From contig JBFLXN010000077.1 in NCBI GenBank assembly GCA_040755715.1, positions 1 to 11,690 of the forward strand: a stretch of DNA of 11,690 bases. Reading direction: 5' to 3'. The notes under the pieces were generated by a model, which saw only the letters and a program-made list of their open reading frames with translations, did not search any database and had not been told where the DNA came from. The position numbers and the translations under genes are program-made. Source of the stretch: JBFLXN01 sp040755715 [NCBI: Candidatus Edwardsbacteria bacterium] (GTDB lineage: Bacteria; Edwardsbacteria; AC1; JBFLXN01). Of this stretch, positions 1 through 6,293 are shown one piece after another (the first letter of the stretch is position 1; each line of letters opens with the position of its first letter).

Positions 1-108
1 GCTTGGGTCAGACAACGTAATCGTCAGAAAGCAACCGTTTCCTGGCAGTTTACAAAGAACATTGCTCGTAAGAAACTTAACAGGTTCTATTACAATATCA
101 AAAATTAG
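1..108 (+). CDS. IS630-like transposase, C-terminal fragment (5' end outside window)
   Basis: An open frame enters from the left edge and ends at TAG 106-108, giving 35 residues. They include the pattern W-x-x-x-R-N-R-x-x-A-T-V-S-W-Q-F-T, then I-A-R-K-K-L-N-R-F-Y. This resembles the usual end of IS630/Tc1-mariner-type DDE transposases, where a 'VNWQFTxxDARxKLxxLY' block closes the protein. Only the tail is visible, so the catalytic DDE residues cannot be checked and the copy may be intact or decayed. It is the only gene body on the plus strand and converges on atpK, with about 210 bases of repeat-rich DNA between them. I could not identify the terminal inverted repeat of the element with confidence. 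The assignment is by remembered family pattern. Confidence 0.6.
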   Translation, partial: AWVRQRNRQKATVSWQFTKNIARKKLNRFYYNIKN

Positions 109-148
109 TGTCACAGACCACTAGTTTTTCCTGAAAAAACCTCTGAAA

Positions 149-292
149 CCACAGATTACACAGAATAACACAGAAAAATAGAAATTCATAGAAATTTTGG
201 GAAACCTGTGGAAATTTATTGCTTTTTACTACAAGTTTCTATCAATTTCAATAAATTTCTATTAGTTTCCATATTTCTGTGGTAATCTGTGG
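149..292. repeat. Long imperfect palindrome of iterated words, downstream of atpK
   Basis: The outer arms are a perfect 11-bp inverted repeat: CCACAGATTAC at 149-159 against GTAATCTGTGG at 282-292. In the left arm CACAGA recurs at 150, 159 and 169, then ATAGAAATT recurs at 178 and 188. The right arm carries the reverse complements TCTGTG (276, 286) and AATTTCTAT-like words. The word period is about 9-10 bases on both sides. It fills the gap between the transposase fragment and atpK. Function is unknown. It could be a dispersed intergenic repeat or fold as a large hairpin at the end of the atpK transcript. Confidence 0.75.
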
Positions 293-299
293 CTAATGC

Positions 300-333
300 A
301 TTTTTCACCAATAACTATTCTATTTCACCAATA
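300..333. repeat. 20-base-period direct repeat overlapping the atpK stop
   Basis: TTTCACCAATA occurs at 303-313 and again at 323-333. The second copy lies inside the last codons of atpK (stop TAG at 320-322 on the minus strand), so the end of the protein is encoded by repeat DNA. The segment 300-318 also matches 11565-11583 (reverse strand) at 18 of 19 bases. Confidence 0.6.
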
Positions 334-664
334 CCAGAATCAAAATAGCAATGACGAAACCGAGTATAATCATAGTTTCTGGCAAAGCTTCCAATACAAT
401 CATTATTCCACTGGTTTCAGGCTTTTCAGCAATAGCTCCAGCAGCGGCTGAGCCAATCCTTGCCTGGGCAATTGCTGTAGCCAAGGCAGAAAGTCCCACA
501 GCTAAAGCTGCTCCAATCGCCTTTGCCCAAGGGAGAGCACTTTCGCCTTCTTTTGGAGCAGGCACCGCTCCAGTTTCCTCTTCATGAGTCTGAGCAAATA
601 GTAGAGGAGTAAAAAAGACTATCAGTAGAAAGACGGCTAAAAGAAGTAAGATTGGTTTTCTCAA
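320..664 (-). CDS. atpK: V/A-type ATP synthase subunit K (proteolipid c-ring subunit)
   Basis: This is the membrane rotor subunit of the V/A-type ATPase and carries the ion through the Vo/Ao sector. An N-terminal hydrophobic segment ending near F-A-Q looks like a cleavable signal peptide. An acidic, proline-containing linker follows, then a single two-helix hairpin. The loop between the helices is A-R-I-G-S-A-A-A-G-A-I-A-E-K-P-E. The second helix holds A-L-P-E-T, whose Glu is the expected ion-binding carboxylate. This layout is close to the Thermus-type proteolipid as I remember it. A Gln in helix 1 and the E-T pair are polar ligands, but they do not settle Na+ versus H+. Start: a GTG at 671-673 overlaps the SD core, so I prefer TTG at 662-664, eight bases after AGGAGG (114 residues). 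The gene follows atpI by about 70 bases in the same operon. Confidence 0.93.
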   Translation of the reverse strand: MRKPILLLLAVFLLIVFFTPLLFAQTHEEETGAVPAPKEGESALPWAKAIGAALAVGLSALATAIAQARIGSAAAGAIAEKPETSGIMIVLEALPETMIILGFVIAILILVLVK

Positions 665-672
665 TTTATTCA

Positions 673-678
673 CCTCCT
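673..678 (-). promoter_or_regulatory. atpK ribosome binding site that decides the start
   Basis: A perfect AGGAGG on the minus strand overlaps the possible GTG start at 671-673 and lies eight bases before TTG 662-664. Normal SD spacing therefore favours the TTG codon as the true start. Confidence 0.7.
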
Positions 679-735
679 TGTACTATAAATTGCACTGATA
701 ATTTCGACGATGTCGGGAATAACAGAATTTGTTAG

Positions 736-2697
736 TTATAGTTGGTCTATTTTTCTAAGTGGTTTATAAGGTTTTCCTGTCTGCTCATAAAATCTAAATT
801 TGGTAAAGAATTCTACATAGTGAAGACGAGCTGGTTGGACCACCGGGCTGATAATCCCTAAGAGAAAAAAGAGGAGATGACAGATGCTTGCTACTAATAT
901 TCCTCCTATCAAGGCAATAACATTTCCCCCCCCTGCAATTTGGTTGCCCAAAAGGTTGGCTACATAAGCTAAATACACGGCAGATAGTCCAATAGCAAAA
1001 AGACGAGCATAAGATAGAATATTTCCTACAGCAGAAAAAATTTCAATCGGACCGATGACGCCTTCAATAATTCCTAAGCCAATGAGTCCTATCACAAATA
1101 AACTACTGCCAACAATTTTTATCGCCGCCGGAAGGAGATTAGCTAAAGAAAATACAGCAGAAAACAGACCAATTAAACTAAAAATAAAGCAGAGGTAACT
1201 AACAATATGCTTTTTTTCTTGATGTTGCCAAGCGTTAATTAATCCAATAATAAATCCAAGAAAAACATGAACTATCCCGAATCCCAAAGCTACTGCCAAA
1301 GTCAGCAATATTTTAGCATCAGTGGTCATTCTATTAAGTAAAAGTGGATGAATAATTTGCAAGTGTTCGCCGAGGTCACCTAAGAACTCACCAAAAATAA
1401 TTCCAAAAAAGATTGTCCAGAGGGCGCATAAAAGGCAAATTCCGGAGACTGGCTTATTACTTTCTTTACTCTTGAATAACCAGCCAATGAATGTGCCAAT
1501 CAAAGAAAGTTTTGCTTTGCCTAATACTGGTAAAGAAAACAAGATAAGCATCAAGCCGTAGCCGATATCTCCAATAATGAAGCCGAAAAACATAGGGAAG
1601 AAAAGGGCAAAATATGGGGTGGGGTCTATTGTGCCATATTTCGGTGGCTGGAAAATCTGCAAAAATAATTCAAATGGCTTCCATAATTTTTTATTTTCTA
1701 AAAGCACTGGAATTCTTTTGGCTTCGTGTTCATCAAATGGAAGTTCTTCAATCACAATTTCTTCACCAAATTTTTCCTTGAGAGCAAGTTTTAAATCTGA
1801 CAATTTCTTGGTGGGCGCCCAGCCACAAACCAGAGAAGACAATTTTGTTTCGGAAAGTTCTGAAAGTGCTTTTAATCTTGCAAGCTGGTTGAGGAAAAAA
1901 TTTCTAACATTTTTTAAGTAGCCTCTATAATTTTGGGCTAATGCTTTGATTTCTTCATTTGAGTTTTTGATTTCTTCTGGCAATTCATTTTTTCTCTTTT
2001 GTAAGATTCTGACCGCTTCTTCTATTGGCAAATTCGCTACCTTAGCCGGAAGAGGCAGTTCATTCACTCCAGCTCTGGTGAAGAAATTTCGCACCTTTTC
2101 CGCATCTCGTCGATGGAAAGTAGCCAATACTCCTAACTTTTCCTCATCTACTTGACGAGTAACAAATTCAATTCTCCCCTCAGTCAATTTATGCAATTCA
2201 CTTTTTAATAGCTCAAAAGTAATCGGTGTTTTCTTTTTAATTATGAAGCCGAAGGTAGCCAGATTCTTTGAACTTTCTATCTGTGCCACTAAGGGGGCTA
2301 AAACTCGTACCGCTCCTTCATAAGCCAGAATTAGCTCTAATTCTTCTTCTTTTTCAATTCGCTCTTTAGTTAATCTTCGTAAGGGAATTTCTACTACATC
2401 AATTTCTTTTGAAATTTCCTCCAAAGACTTTTCTTGCAATTCAGATTCTTTGCTCTCTATTTTGGGCGGAAGAACTGAAGGCAAGAGTTCAAGCAGTCCA
2501 TCTATTCTTCCCAGTAATTTCTCAATGGCAGTCAGAAGAGTTGACTCTTCTGAGGTGGGTTTTACCTCAGCAAGTTTCTTACCCTTTTCTTGTAATTTAT
2601 CCAAATGTAAAAGTCCCAACCTTTGGATTTCGGTCAAAAGTTCTTTTAGCCTTTTTTTGGGACCAAAAATGGCTACCCGACTCATTTCTGCAATCAT
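736..2697 (-). CDS. atpI: V/A-type ATP synthase subunit I (a-subunit, stator)
   Basis: Subunit I is the membrane stator of the V/A-ATPase. It forms the ion half-channels against the K ring and anchors the peripheral stalks. The 653 residues match the family's usual size. Residues 1 to about 350 form the cytosolic arm, with helical and charged segments around 30-135 and 230-310. The membrane domain starts at the P-T-P-Y-F-A-L-F-F-P-M-F-F-G motif (359-372), and seven or eight hydrophobic helices run to about 620. The conserved S-Y-A-R-L motif places the putative channel arginine at R565. Q-P-A-R-L-H-Y-V-E-F-F-T-K-F (621-634) is the family's typical C-terminal signature. ATG 2695-2697 is preceded by AGGTG at a 5-base gap. 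The gene lies between atpH and atpK, the order expected of bacterial V/A-ATPase operons. Confidence 0.96.
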   Translation of the reverse strand: MIAEMSRVAIFGPKKRLKELLTEIQRLGLLHLDKLQEKGKKLAEVKPTSEESTLLTAIEKLLGRIDGLLELLPSVLPPKIESKESELQEKSLEEISKEIDVVEIPLRRLTKERIEKEEELELILAYEGAVRVLAPLVAQIESSKNLATFGFIIKKKTPITFELLKSELHKLTEGRIEFVTRQVDEEKLGVLATFHRRDAEKVRNFFTRAGVNELPLPAKVANLPIEEAVRILQKRKNELPEEIKNSNEEIKALAQNYRGYLKNVRNFFLNQLARLKALSELSETKLSSLVCGWAPTKKLSDLKLALKEKFGEEIVIEELPFDEHEAKRIPVLLENKKLWKPFELFLQIFQPPKYGTIDPTPYFALFFPMFFGFIIGDIGYGLMLILFSLPVLGKAKLSLIGTFIGWLFKSKESNKPVSGICLLCALWTIFFGIIFGEFLGDLGEHLQIIHPLLLNRMTTDAKILLTLAVALGFGIVHVFLGFIIGLINAWQHQEKKHIVSYLCFIFSLIGLFSAVFSLANLLPAAIKIVGSSLFVIGLIGLGIIEGVIGPIEIFSAVGNILSYARLFAIGLSAVYLAYVANLLGNQIAGGGNVIALIGGILVASICHLLFFLLGIISPVVQPARLHYVEFFTKFRFYEQTGKPYKPLRKIDQL

Positions 2698-2721
2698 CGC
2701 TACACCTATTTCAGTTTACCC

Positions 2722-2775
2722 GGTTTGTTAAGTTTACTCAGTTTATTGAGTTTAACCCAATAAACCAAATAAACC
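2722..2775. repeat. Iterated-word dyad between atpH and atpI
   Basis: The words GTTTA/TAAAC and TTTATTG/CAATAAA recur through this short gap. A perfect 7-bp inverted repeat pairs TTTATTG (2742-2748) with CAATAAA (2758-2764). An outer pair is GGTTT (2722-2726) and AAACC (2771-2775). The atpH stop (2776-2778) directly abuts it, and the atpI ribosome binding site (2703-2707) lies just beyond. In the mRNA it could form a hairpin between the two cistrons, which might adjust relative expression. That role is inference. Confidence 0.6.
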
Positions 2776-3102
2776 TTAAGAGATCGGTGGTAACACGCTT
2801 TTTAGAATATGTATTATTGCCTCTTGTTTTTTTCCTTCAAAATTCTTTTTTATTTTCTTTTGTTCTTCTTCTGCTTTTCTAAGAGTTTCCTCTTCAATTG
2901 TTTTCTCCTCTTGCATTTCTTTTTCTCGATAGATTTTATCTAATTGTCTTACTTCGTTTTCTGTCTCTTGTAACATCCTTCGTGCTTCTTGTTCAGCCTC
3001 TTTGATTATTTGGTTTGCTTGAGCACTGGTCTGCTCTAACATTTTTCCCAGTTCGGCTTCTTTCTGGGTAATTAAGTCAAGCACAGATTTATTTGAAGTC
3101 AT
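2776..3102 (-). CDS. atpH: V/A-type ATP synthase peripheral-stalk subunit H
   Basis: This is a small, almost wholly helical, highly charged protein (108 residues from the ATG). Long E/K/Q-rich heptad stretches occupy about residues 8-95, including K-E-A-E-Q-E-A-R-R-M and R-K-A-E-E-E-Q-K-K-I. That is the expected form of the H (G-type) subunit, which pairs with subunit E as a coiled-coil peripheral stalk linking subunit I to the catalytic head. Sequence alone cannot separate H from other stalk proteins, but its place directly before atpI matches the usual order. Start choice: the frame extends to a TTG at 3133-3135, but that stretch is a G/C homopolymer repeat with no usable SD. I therefore chose ATG 3100-3102, which has a weak GAAAG at a 5-base gap. 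Subunit E is not seen in the window. Confidence 0.85.
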   Translation of the reverse strand: MTSNKSVLDLITQKEAELGKMLEQTSAQANQIIKEAEQEARRMLQETENEVRQLDKIYREKEMQEEKTIEEETLRKAEEEQKKIKKNFEGKKQEAIIHILKSVLPPIS

Positions 3103-3112
3103 AGTATCTTTC

Positions 3113-3150
3113 AAAGCCCCCCTTCTCCCCTTCAATAAAGGGGGGGGAAA
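3113..3150. repeat. C-run/G-run hairpin upstream of atpH
   Basis: Two C-rich runs (3116-3121 and 3127-3130, each followed by TT) face a run of eight G (3141-3148) across AATA. Either C-run can pair with the G-run, so alternative hairpins are possible. The element spans the leader just before the atpH start. It looks like a dispersed low-complexity repeat. A translational effect on atpH is possible but not shown. Confidence 0.6.
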
Positions 3151-3226
3151 TTTAGAGAAGATTATTTTTTGTTATTTGTCTCCCGGCTTGTCGAGATGAG
3201 TGCTTCATTAAAGAAACTATTATGCT

Positions 3227-3610
3227 TTAGACATAAAGGCTTTTAGAGAATTCTTCAATTACTTTTTTCATTTGGAGGCGAGCCATACCAAGATTTCCTA
3301 CACTCGGTTGAAGTCCCACCCCGATGTAATAATCCCTTCCGACTGTCTTAAGAATCATCATTATTTTTTCAGTAATAAAAATAATTTCTTGAACATCTCC
3401 AACATTAAGATTGTTAGCGGCTCGATTAGCCGTAGTAAGCATTGTAGCAAATTCAGCATCAGCCACCGTGGGGTCCAGGGTAGGGTCAATATTATAGATG
3501 GCGATGCCAATTCCATCAGTACCGGTTAAGGAAGCTGAAAGTGCTCCTGGGATATTTTCTACCATTTCCTTTAAGCGGTGTTCATAGACATCACTTGTTC
3601 CATCAGGCAT
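3227..3610 (-). CDS. Roadblock/LC7 domain protein (MglB-like)
   Basis: This 127-residue protein consists of a single Roadblock/LC7 fold. It begins with a helix (Y-E-H-R-L-K-E-M-V-E-N-I-P-G-A-L-S-A-S-L), then the strand T-D-G-I-G-I-A-I-Y. A long helix follows (F-A-T-M-L-T-T-A-N-R-A-A-N-N-L), with two strands around I-I-F-I-T-E-K-I-M-M-I-L-K-T-V. It ends with Y-Y-I-G-V-G-L and a closing helix. In bacteria such proteins act as dimers, often as partners or activators of Ras-like MglA GTPases, but no GTPase gene is visible here. ATG 3608-3610 has the strong SD GGAGGAG. This SD is built from the last codons of the J-domain/TPR gene, whose TGA lies 3 bases before the ATG. The two genes are therefore probably translationally coupled. 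The specific function is unknown. Confidence 0.8.
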   Translation of the reverse strand: MPDGTSDVYEHRLKEMVENIPGALSASLTGTDGIGIAIYNIDPTLDPTVADAEFATMLTTANRAANNLNVGDVQEIIFITEKIMMILKTVGRDYYIGVGLQPSVGNLGMARLQMKKVIEEFSKSLYV

Positions 3611-3613
3611 AAT

Positions 3614-4261
3614 TCACTCTCCTCCCAAAAAACGGCTAAAGAATCCTTTTTTCGCTCCAAGTATTTGAAGTTTTTCTTTAGCCTGACGATTCTGAGGGTC
3701 CCATTTCAAGGCTTCTTGAAATTGAATTTTGGCTTTGTCCAATGCTTTAGCCTTTTCATAAATCAGACCCAGTGTTAAGTAATGCTGTGGGTTAAACATT
3801 TCCAGTTTAATAGCCTGCTCACAGTATGTTTCTGCCTCTTTGTATTTACCAATCATTCCCAAGGCCAGTCCTAATCTATTGTAAAACATAGCCTTCTGAG
3901 GATTAAATTTTATGGCCGCTCTAAAATATTCAATTGCTCTTCTATATTCAGCCCGCTTAAGTGCTTCTATTCCGTGGCCATAACTGGTTTCAGCTTGATT
4001 CATCTGTAAGGTTTTTTCGGGTGCCAACGTTCCAGTTTTATCACGAAGGATGCAGTCGTATTCACTTCGTTTCTTCCTATCAATCAATGTATGATAGGCT
4101 TCGTTTATTTCGTCAAATTGAACATTGGTCAGTTGCTTCTGTCCTTCAGTCTGGTAGTCGGGGTGATATTTTTTGGCTAACTGGCGATAGGCGGTTTTAA
4201 TTTCTTGTTCAGTGGCAAATCGGTCAACGCCTAAAATGGCATAATAATCTTTTATTGACAT
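3614..4261 (-). CDS. DnaJ-domain protein with C-terminal TPR repeats
   Basis: Residues 4-70 form a J-domain (D-Y-Y-A-I-L-G-V, and the diagnostic H-P-D at 33-35 in K-K-Y-H-P-D-Y), which stimulates the ATPase of a DnaK-type Hsp70. Residues about 91-191 form three TPR units with typical A-x-x-x-F/Y-x-x-A-I-x-x-x-P spacing, a protein-binding scaffold. There are no zinc-finger (CxxCxGxG) or Gly/Phe regions, so it is not DnaJ itself but a specialised co-chaperone. The end is basic and then Gly-rich (F-S-R-F-L-G-G-E). The frame extends upstream to a TTG (4280-4282), but ATG 4259-4261 directly precedes the J-domain and has an AAGGA, although only 3 bases away, so I chose the ATG (215 residues). It overlaps functionally with the next gene through the shared SD. 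The client protein is unknown. Confidence 0.88.
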   Translation of the reverse strand: MSIKDYYAILGVDRFATEQEIKTAYRQLAKKYHPDYQTEGQKQLTNVQFDEINEAYHTLIDRKKRSEYDCILRDKTGTLAPEKTLQMNQAETSYGHGIEALKRAEYRRAIEYFRAAIKFNPQKAMFYNRLGLALGMIGKYKEAETYCEQAIKLEMFNPQHYLTLGLIYEKAKALDKAKIQFQEALKWDPQNRQAKEKLQILGAKKGFFSRFLGGE

Positions 4262-4273
4262 AATTCCTTCGTT

Positions 4274-4384
4274 AAATATCAAAAATACAAATCAAAATTC
4301 AAAACTTTCAAAACTTTTTGGAGTGCGATGATATGTAGTTTTGATTTTTGCATCTTTATTTTTGATTTTTAATTTTTGATATTT
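4274..4384. repeat. AT-rich iterated-word palindrome between tRNA-Leu and the J-domain gene
   Basis: The outer arms are a perfect 13-bp inverted repeat: AAATATCAAAAAT (4274-4286) and ATTTTTGATATTT (4372-4384). Within the left arm, words of the form CAAAAAT, CAAATC and CAAAATTC follow each other about every 7-8 bases. The right arm holds their reverse complements (TTTTGATTTTTG, TTTTTGATTTTTAA). The centre (about 4305-4336) is unrelated sequence. It occupies the whole leader between the tRNA 3' end and the J-domain gene. No clear promoter can be separated from the repeat. Confidence 0.75.
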
Positions 4385-4393
4385 GATTTTTTA

Positions 4394-4478
<85 letters not shown>

Positions 4479-4525
4479 AAGATAAGCCTCACTTCGTTCG
4501 GGCAAATCCCAAATCCAAAGCACAA

Positions 4526-4550
4526 AACCTGTTCCTGACAGGTTCAGGAA
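4526..4550 (-). other. Two mutually exclusive 7-bp hairpins in the tRNA-Leu leader
   Basis: AACCTGT (4526-4532) pairs perfectly with ACAGGTT (4538-4544). TTCCTGA (4532-4538) pairs perfectly with TCAGGAA (4544-4550). The two stems share bases, so only one can form at a time. The site lies between the predicted start of the tRNA-Leu transcript and the tRNA 5' end, and also just downstream of the rng stop. It might be a processing or stop signal, or only an iterated repeat. No U-run follows, so I do not call it a terminator. Confidence 0.5.
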
Positions 4551-4581
4551 TACGGGCTCTGATTTACAATTTGCAGTAAGA

Positions 4582-4611
4582 ATTATATCAAAATTCACTT
4601 TGTTTTGTCAA
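4582..4611 (-). promoter_or_regulatory. Consensus sigma70 promoter for tRNA-Leu
   Basis: On the minus strand TTGACA (4606-4611) and TATAAT (4582-4587) are separated by 18 bases, with both hexamers matching consensus fully. The -35 lies within the last codons of rng and the -10 just after its stop. Transcription would start near 4575, giving a leader of about 97 bases before tRNA-Leu. A strong independent promoter suits a stable RNA gene. Confidence 0.75.
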
Positions 4612-6166
4612 CTTCAAAATTTGTCTCAGCAAAATAGACATGAAATTCTTCAAGGCTTAAGGAATGGTCATCCTGAATTTCTATCTTCAATCGCCAATCT
4701 TTACAAAGTTGATTGACAAACTCTGAATTTTCTTCTCTTAAATAATTCCCTAAACTCGGATGAACTCTAATCTCCAATTCCTTTCCTTTCAATTGTGCAC
4801 CAAATTTCCCGAACCAGCGTTCTATTTGCATGGTCATAGTTAATTTTGAGAGAACTCGCCCTGTTCCCTGACAAAAAGGACAATCTTCGGAAAAGGCATG
4901 CCATAAGCTGGGGCGAACCCTCTTTCGGGTCATTTCTACAATTCCTAATGGACTTATTTCTAAAACTTTCGGTCTGGCGCGGTCGTCTTTCAACATATTT
5001 TTCAATTCAGTCATTACCTTATTTTTGTTTTCCTCTTTTTCCATATCAATAAAATCAATGACGATAATTCCACCAATATCTCGCAATCGCAACTGTCTGG
5101 CAATTTCTCGACAAGCCGTCAAATTTGTTTTTAATACTGTTTCTTCAGGGTTTCTTTTCCCGGTATAGCGTCCAGTGTTAACATCAATAGCTACCAAAGC
5201 TTCTGTCTGGTCAATAGTAATATACCCACCTTTTTTCAACCAAACCTTACGTCCCAATGCTTTTTCAATTTGTTCTTCAATCTCGTAGGCTTCAAAAAGC
5301 GGTATTTCTTCCTGATATAGAAGCACCCGTGAACGCATTTCTGGAAAGATTGTTTTCAAATAATCAAGAATCTCTTTATAAGTTTTTTTAGAGTCAACGA
5401 TAATGCTTTCCACCTTTTCATTTAAAATGTCACGCAACATTCCTATCGTTATTTCTACCTCACGATAGATTAGAGCTGGAGCAAAAGTTTTTTTAGCTTT
5501 CTTTCTGATTTGCCGCCAGTGCTGTAAGAGAATTTTTAGGTCATTACGGAAGTCTTTTTTTTCTTTGCCCTCAGCAGCAGTCCGAATGATAGCCCCAAAG
5601 CCACAAGGCATCATTTCTGAAACAGTTTTACGCAACCGACGACGTTCAGATTGATCTTCAATCTTGCGTGAAATACCGATTCTATTTTCTTGTGGAATCA
5701 AGACTAAATAGCGACCGGCTAAAGAGAGATAAGCGGTCACTCGAGGACCTTTATCTCCAATTGATTCCTTAGAAATCTGGACTAAAATTTCCTGTCCCTC
5801 TTTGAGCATATCTTCAATTGATTCGGCACGAAATTTGGGACGGCCCGACGACTCCGATGAGGAAGAGACAGAGTGTCGGATTCTGTCTGAGCTAAAAGTT
5901 TCTTGTCCTAATTCGGTCGTATCTTCAAAATCTTTAGGGTCATAGGTAGTATCATCAAAATGAAGAAAGGCGCTTTTTTCCTGACCAATATCAATAAAAG
6001 CAGCTTGAAGACCTGGCTTAATTGTTTCTACTCTTCCTTTATAAATATCTCCGACGATACGCTTTTGTTGAGCACGTTCTACCCAAAGTTCCACTAAACG
6101 CATATCTTCTAAGATAGCAATCCTGGTTTCATTTTCCGTGGAGTTAATGAGAATTTGAGTGGACAT
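4595..6166 (-). CDS. rng: Ribonuclease E/G family endoribonuclease
   Basis: This endoribonuclease cleaves single-stranded, A/U-rich RNA and takes part in rRNA, tRNA and mRNA processing. Residues about 35-150 form the S1 RNA-binding domain (G-D-I-Y-K-G-R-V, G-L-Q-A-A-F-I-D-I-G). It is interrupted at about 75-113 by an acidic and serine-rich insert containing S-V-S-S-S-S-E-S-S-G. The DNase I-like catalytic domain has D328 in V-A-I-D-V-N-T-G and D371 in I-V-I-D-F-I-D-M. These are 43 residues apart, as are D303 and D346 of E. coli RNase E. The zinc-link C-P-F-C (C429, C432) is present, followed by G-T-G-R-V. The 523-residue length and the lack of a long disordered tail fit RNase G better than full-length RNase E. 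ATG 6164-6166 has no SD and the leader is AT-rich repeat. It lies downstream of coaX by 92 bases. Confidence 0.95.
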   Translation of the reverse strand: MSTQILINSTENETRIAILEDMRLVELWVERAQQKRIVGDIYKGRVETIKPGLQAAFIDIGQEKSAFLHFDDTTYDPKDFEDTTELGQETFSSDRIRHSVSSSSESSGRPKFRAESIEDMLKEGQEILVQISKESIGDKGPRVTAYLSLAGRYLVLIPQENRIGISRKIEDQSERRRLRKTVSEMMPCGFGAIIRTAAEGKEKKDFRNDLKILLQHWRQIRKKAKKTFAPALIYREVEITIGMLRDILNEKVESIIVDSKKTYKEILDYLKTIFPEMRSRVLLYQEEIPLFEAYEIEEQIEKALGRKVWLKKGGYITIDQTEALVAIDVNTGRYTGKRNPEETVLKTNLTACREIARQLRLRDIGGIIVIDFIDMEKEENKNKVMTELKNMLKDDRARPKVLEISPLGIVEMTRKRVRPSLWHAFSEDCPFCQGTGRVLSKLTMTMQIERWFGKFGAQLKGKELEIRVHPSLGNYLREENSEFVNQLCKDWRLKIEIQDDHSLSLEEFHVYFAETNFEVDKTK

Positions 6167-6170
6167 AATT

Positions 6171-6293
6171 ATAAATCAAATATCAAATATAAAAATGATA
6201 AACCGAAATCAGAAGTTTTCGTTTAATTGCTCTCTTTCAAATTTTAAATTTTGATATGTCATTTTGATATTTGATTTTTAATATTTGATTTAT
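6171..6293. repeat. Iterated-word palindrome between coaX and rng, extending into coaX
   Basis: Outer arms ATAAATCAAATAT (6171-6183) and ATATTTGATTTAT (6281-6293) are a perfect 13-bp inverted repeat. Further copies of ATCAAATAT and TTGATATTTGAT lie inside each arm. The centre (about 6200-6240) is unrelated. The right arm lies within the last codons of coaX, whose stop is 6259-6261, and the left arm lies next to the rng start. It is of the same type as the element at 4274-4384 but with a slightly different word. Confidence 0.75.

Noticed and set aside
149-292. CRISPR array
   Set aside because: The repeated words are only 6-9 bases, spaced about 10 bases apart and arranged as an inverted repeat. 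There are no spacers of 25-40 bases and no cas genes.
2409-2882. 157-residue plus-strand ORF across atpI and atpH
   Set aside because: It lies antisense to two well-supported genes and crosses the intergenic repeat, and its Phe/Leu/Ser-rich content is a shadow of Lys/Glu-rich coding on the other strand.
4526-4550. Intrinsic terminator for rng
   Set aside because: The stems are perfect, but no run of T follows on the minus strand, and the tRNA promoter lies upstream of them, so termination here would stop tRNA-Leu expression.
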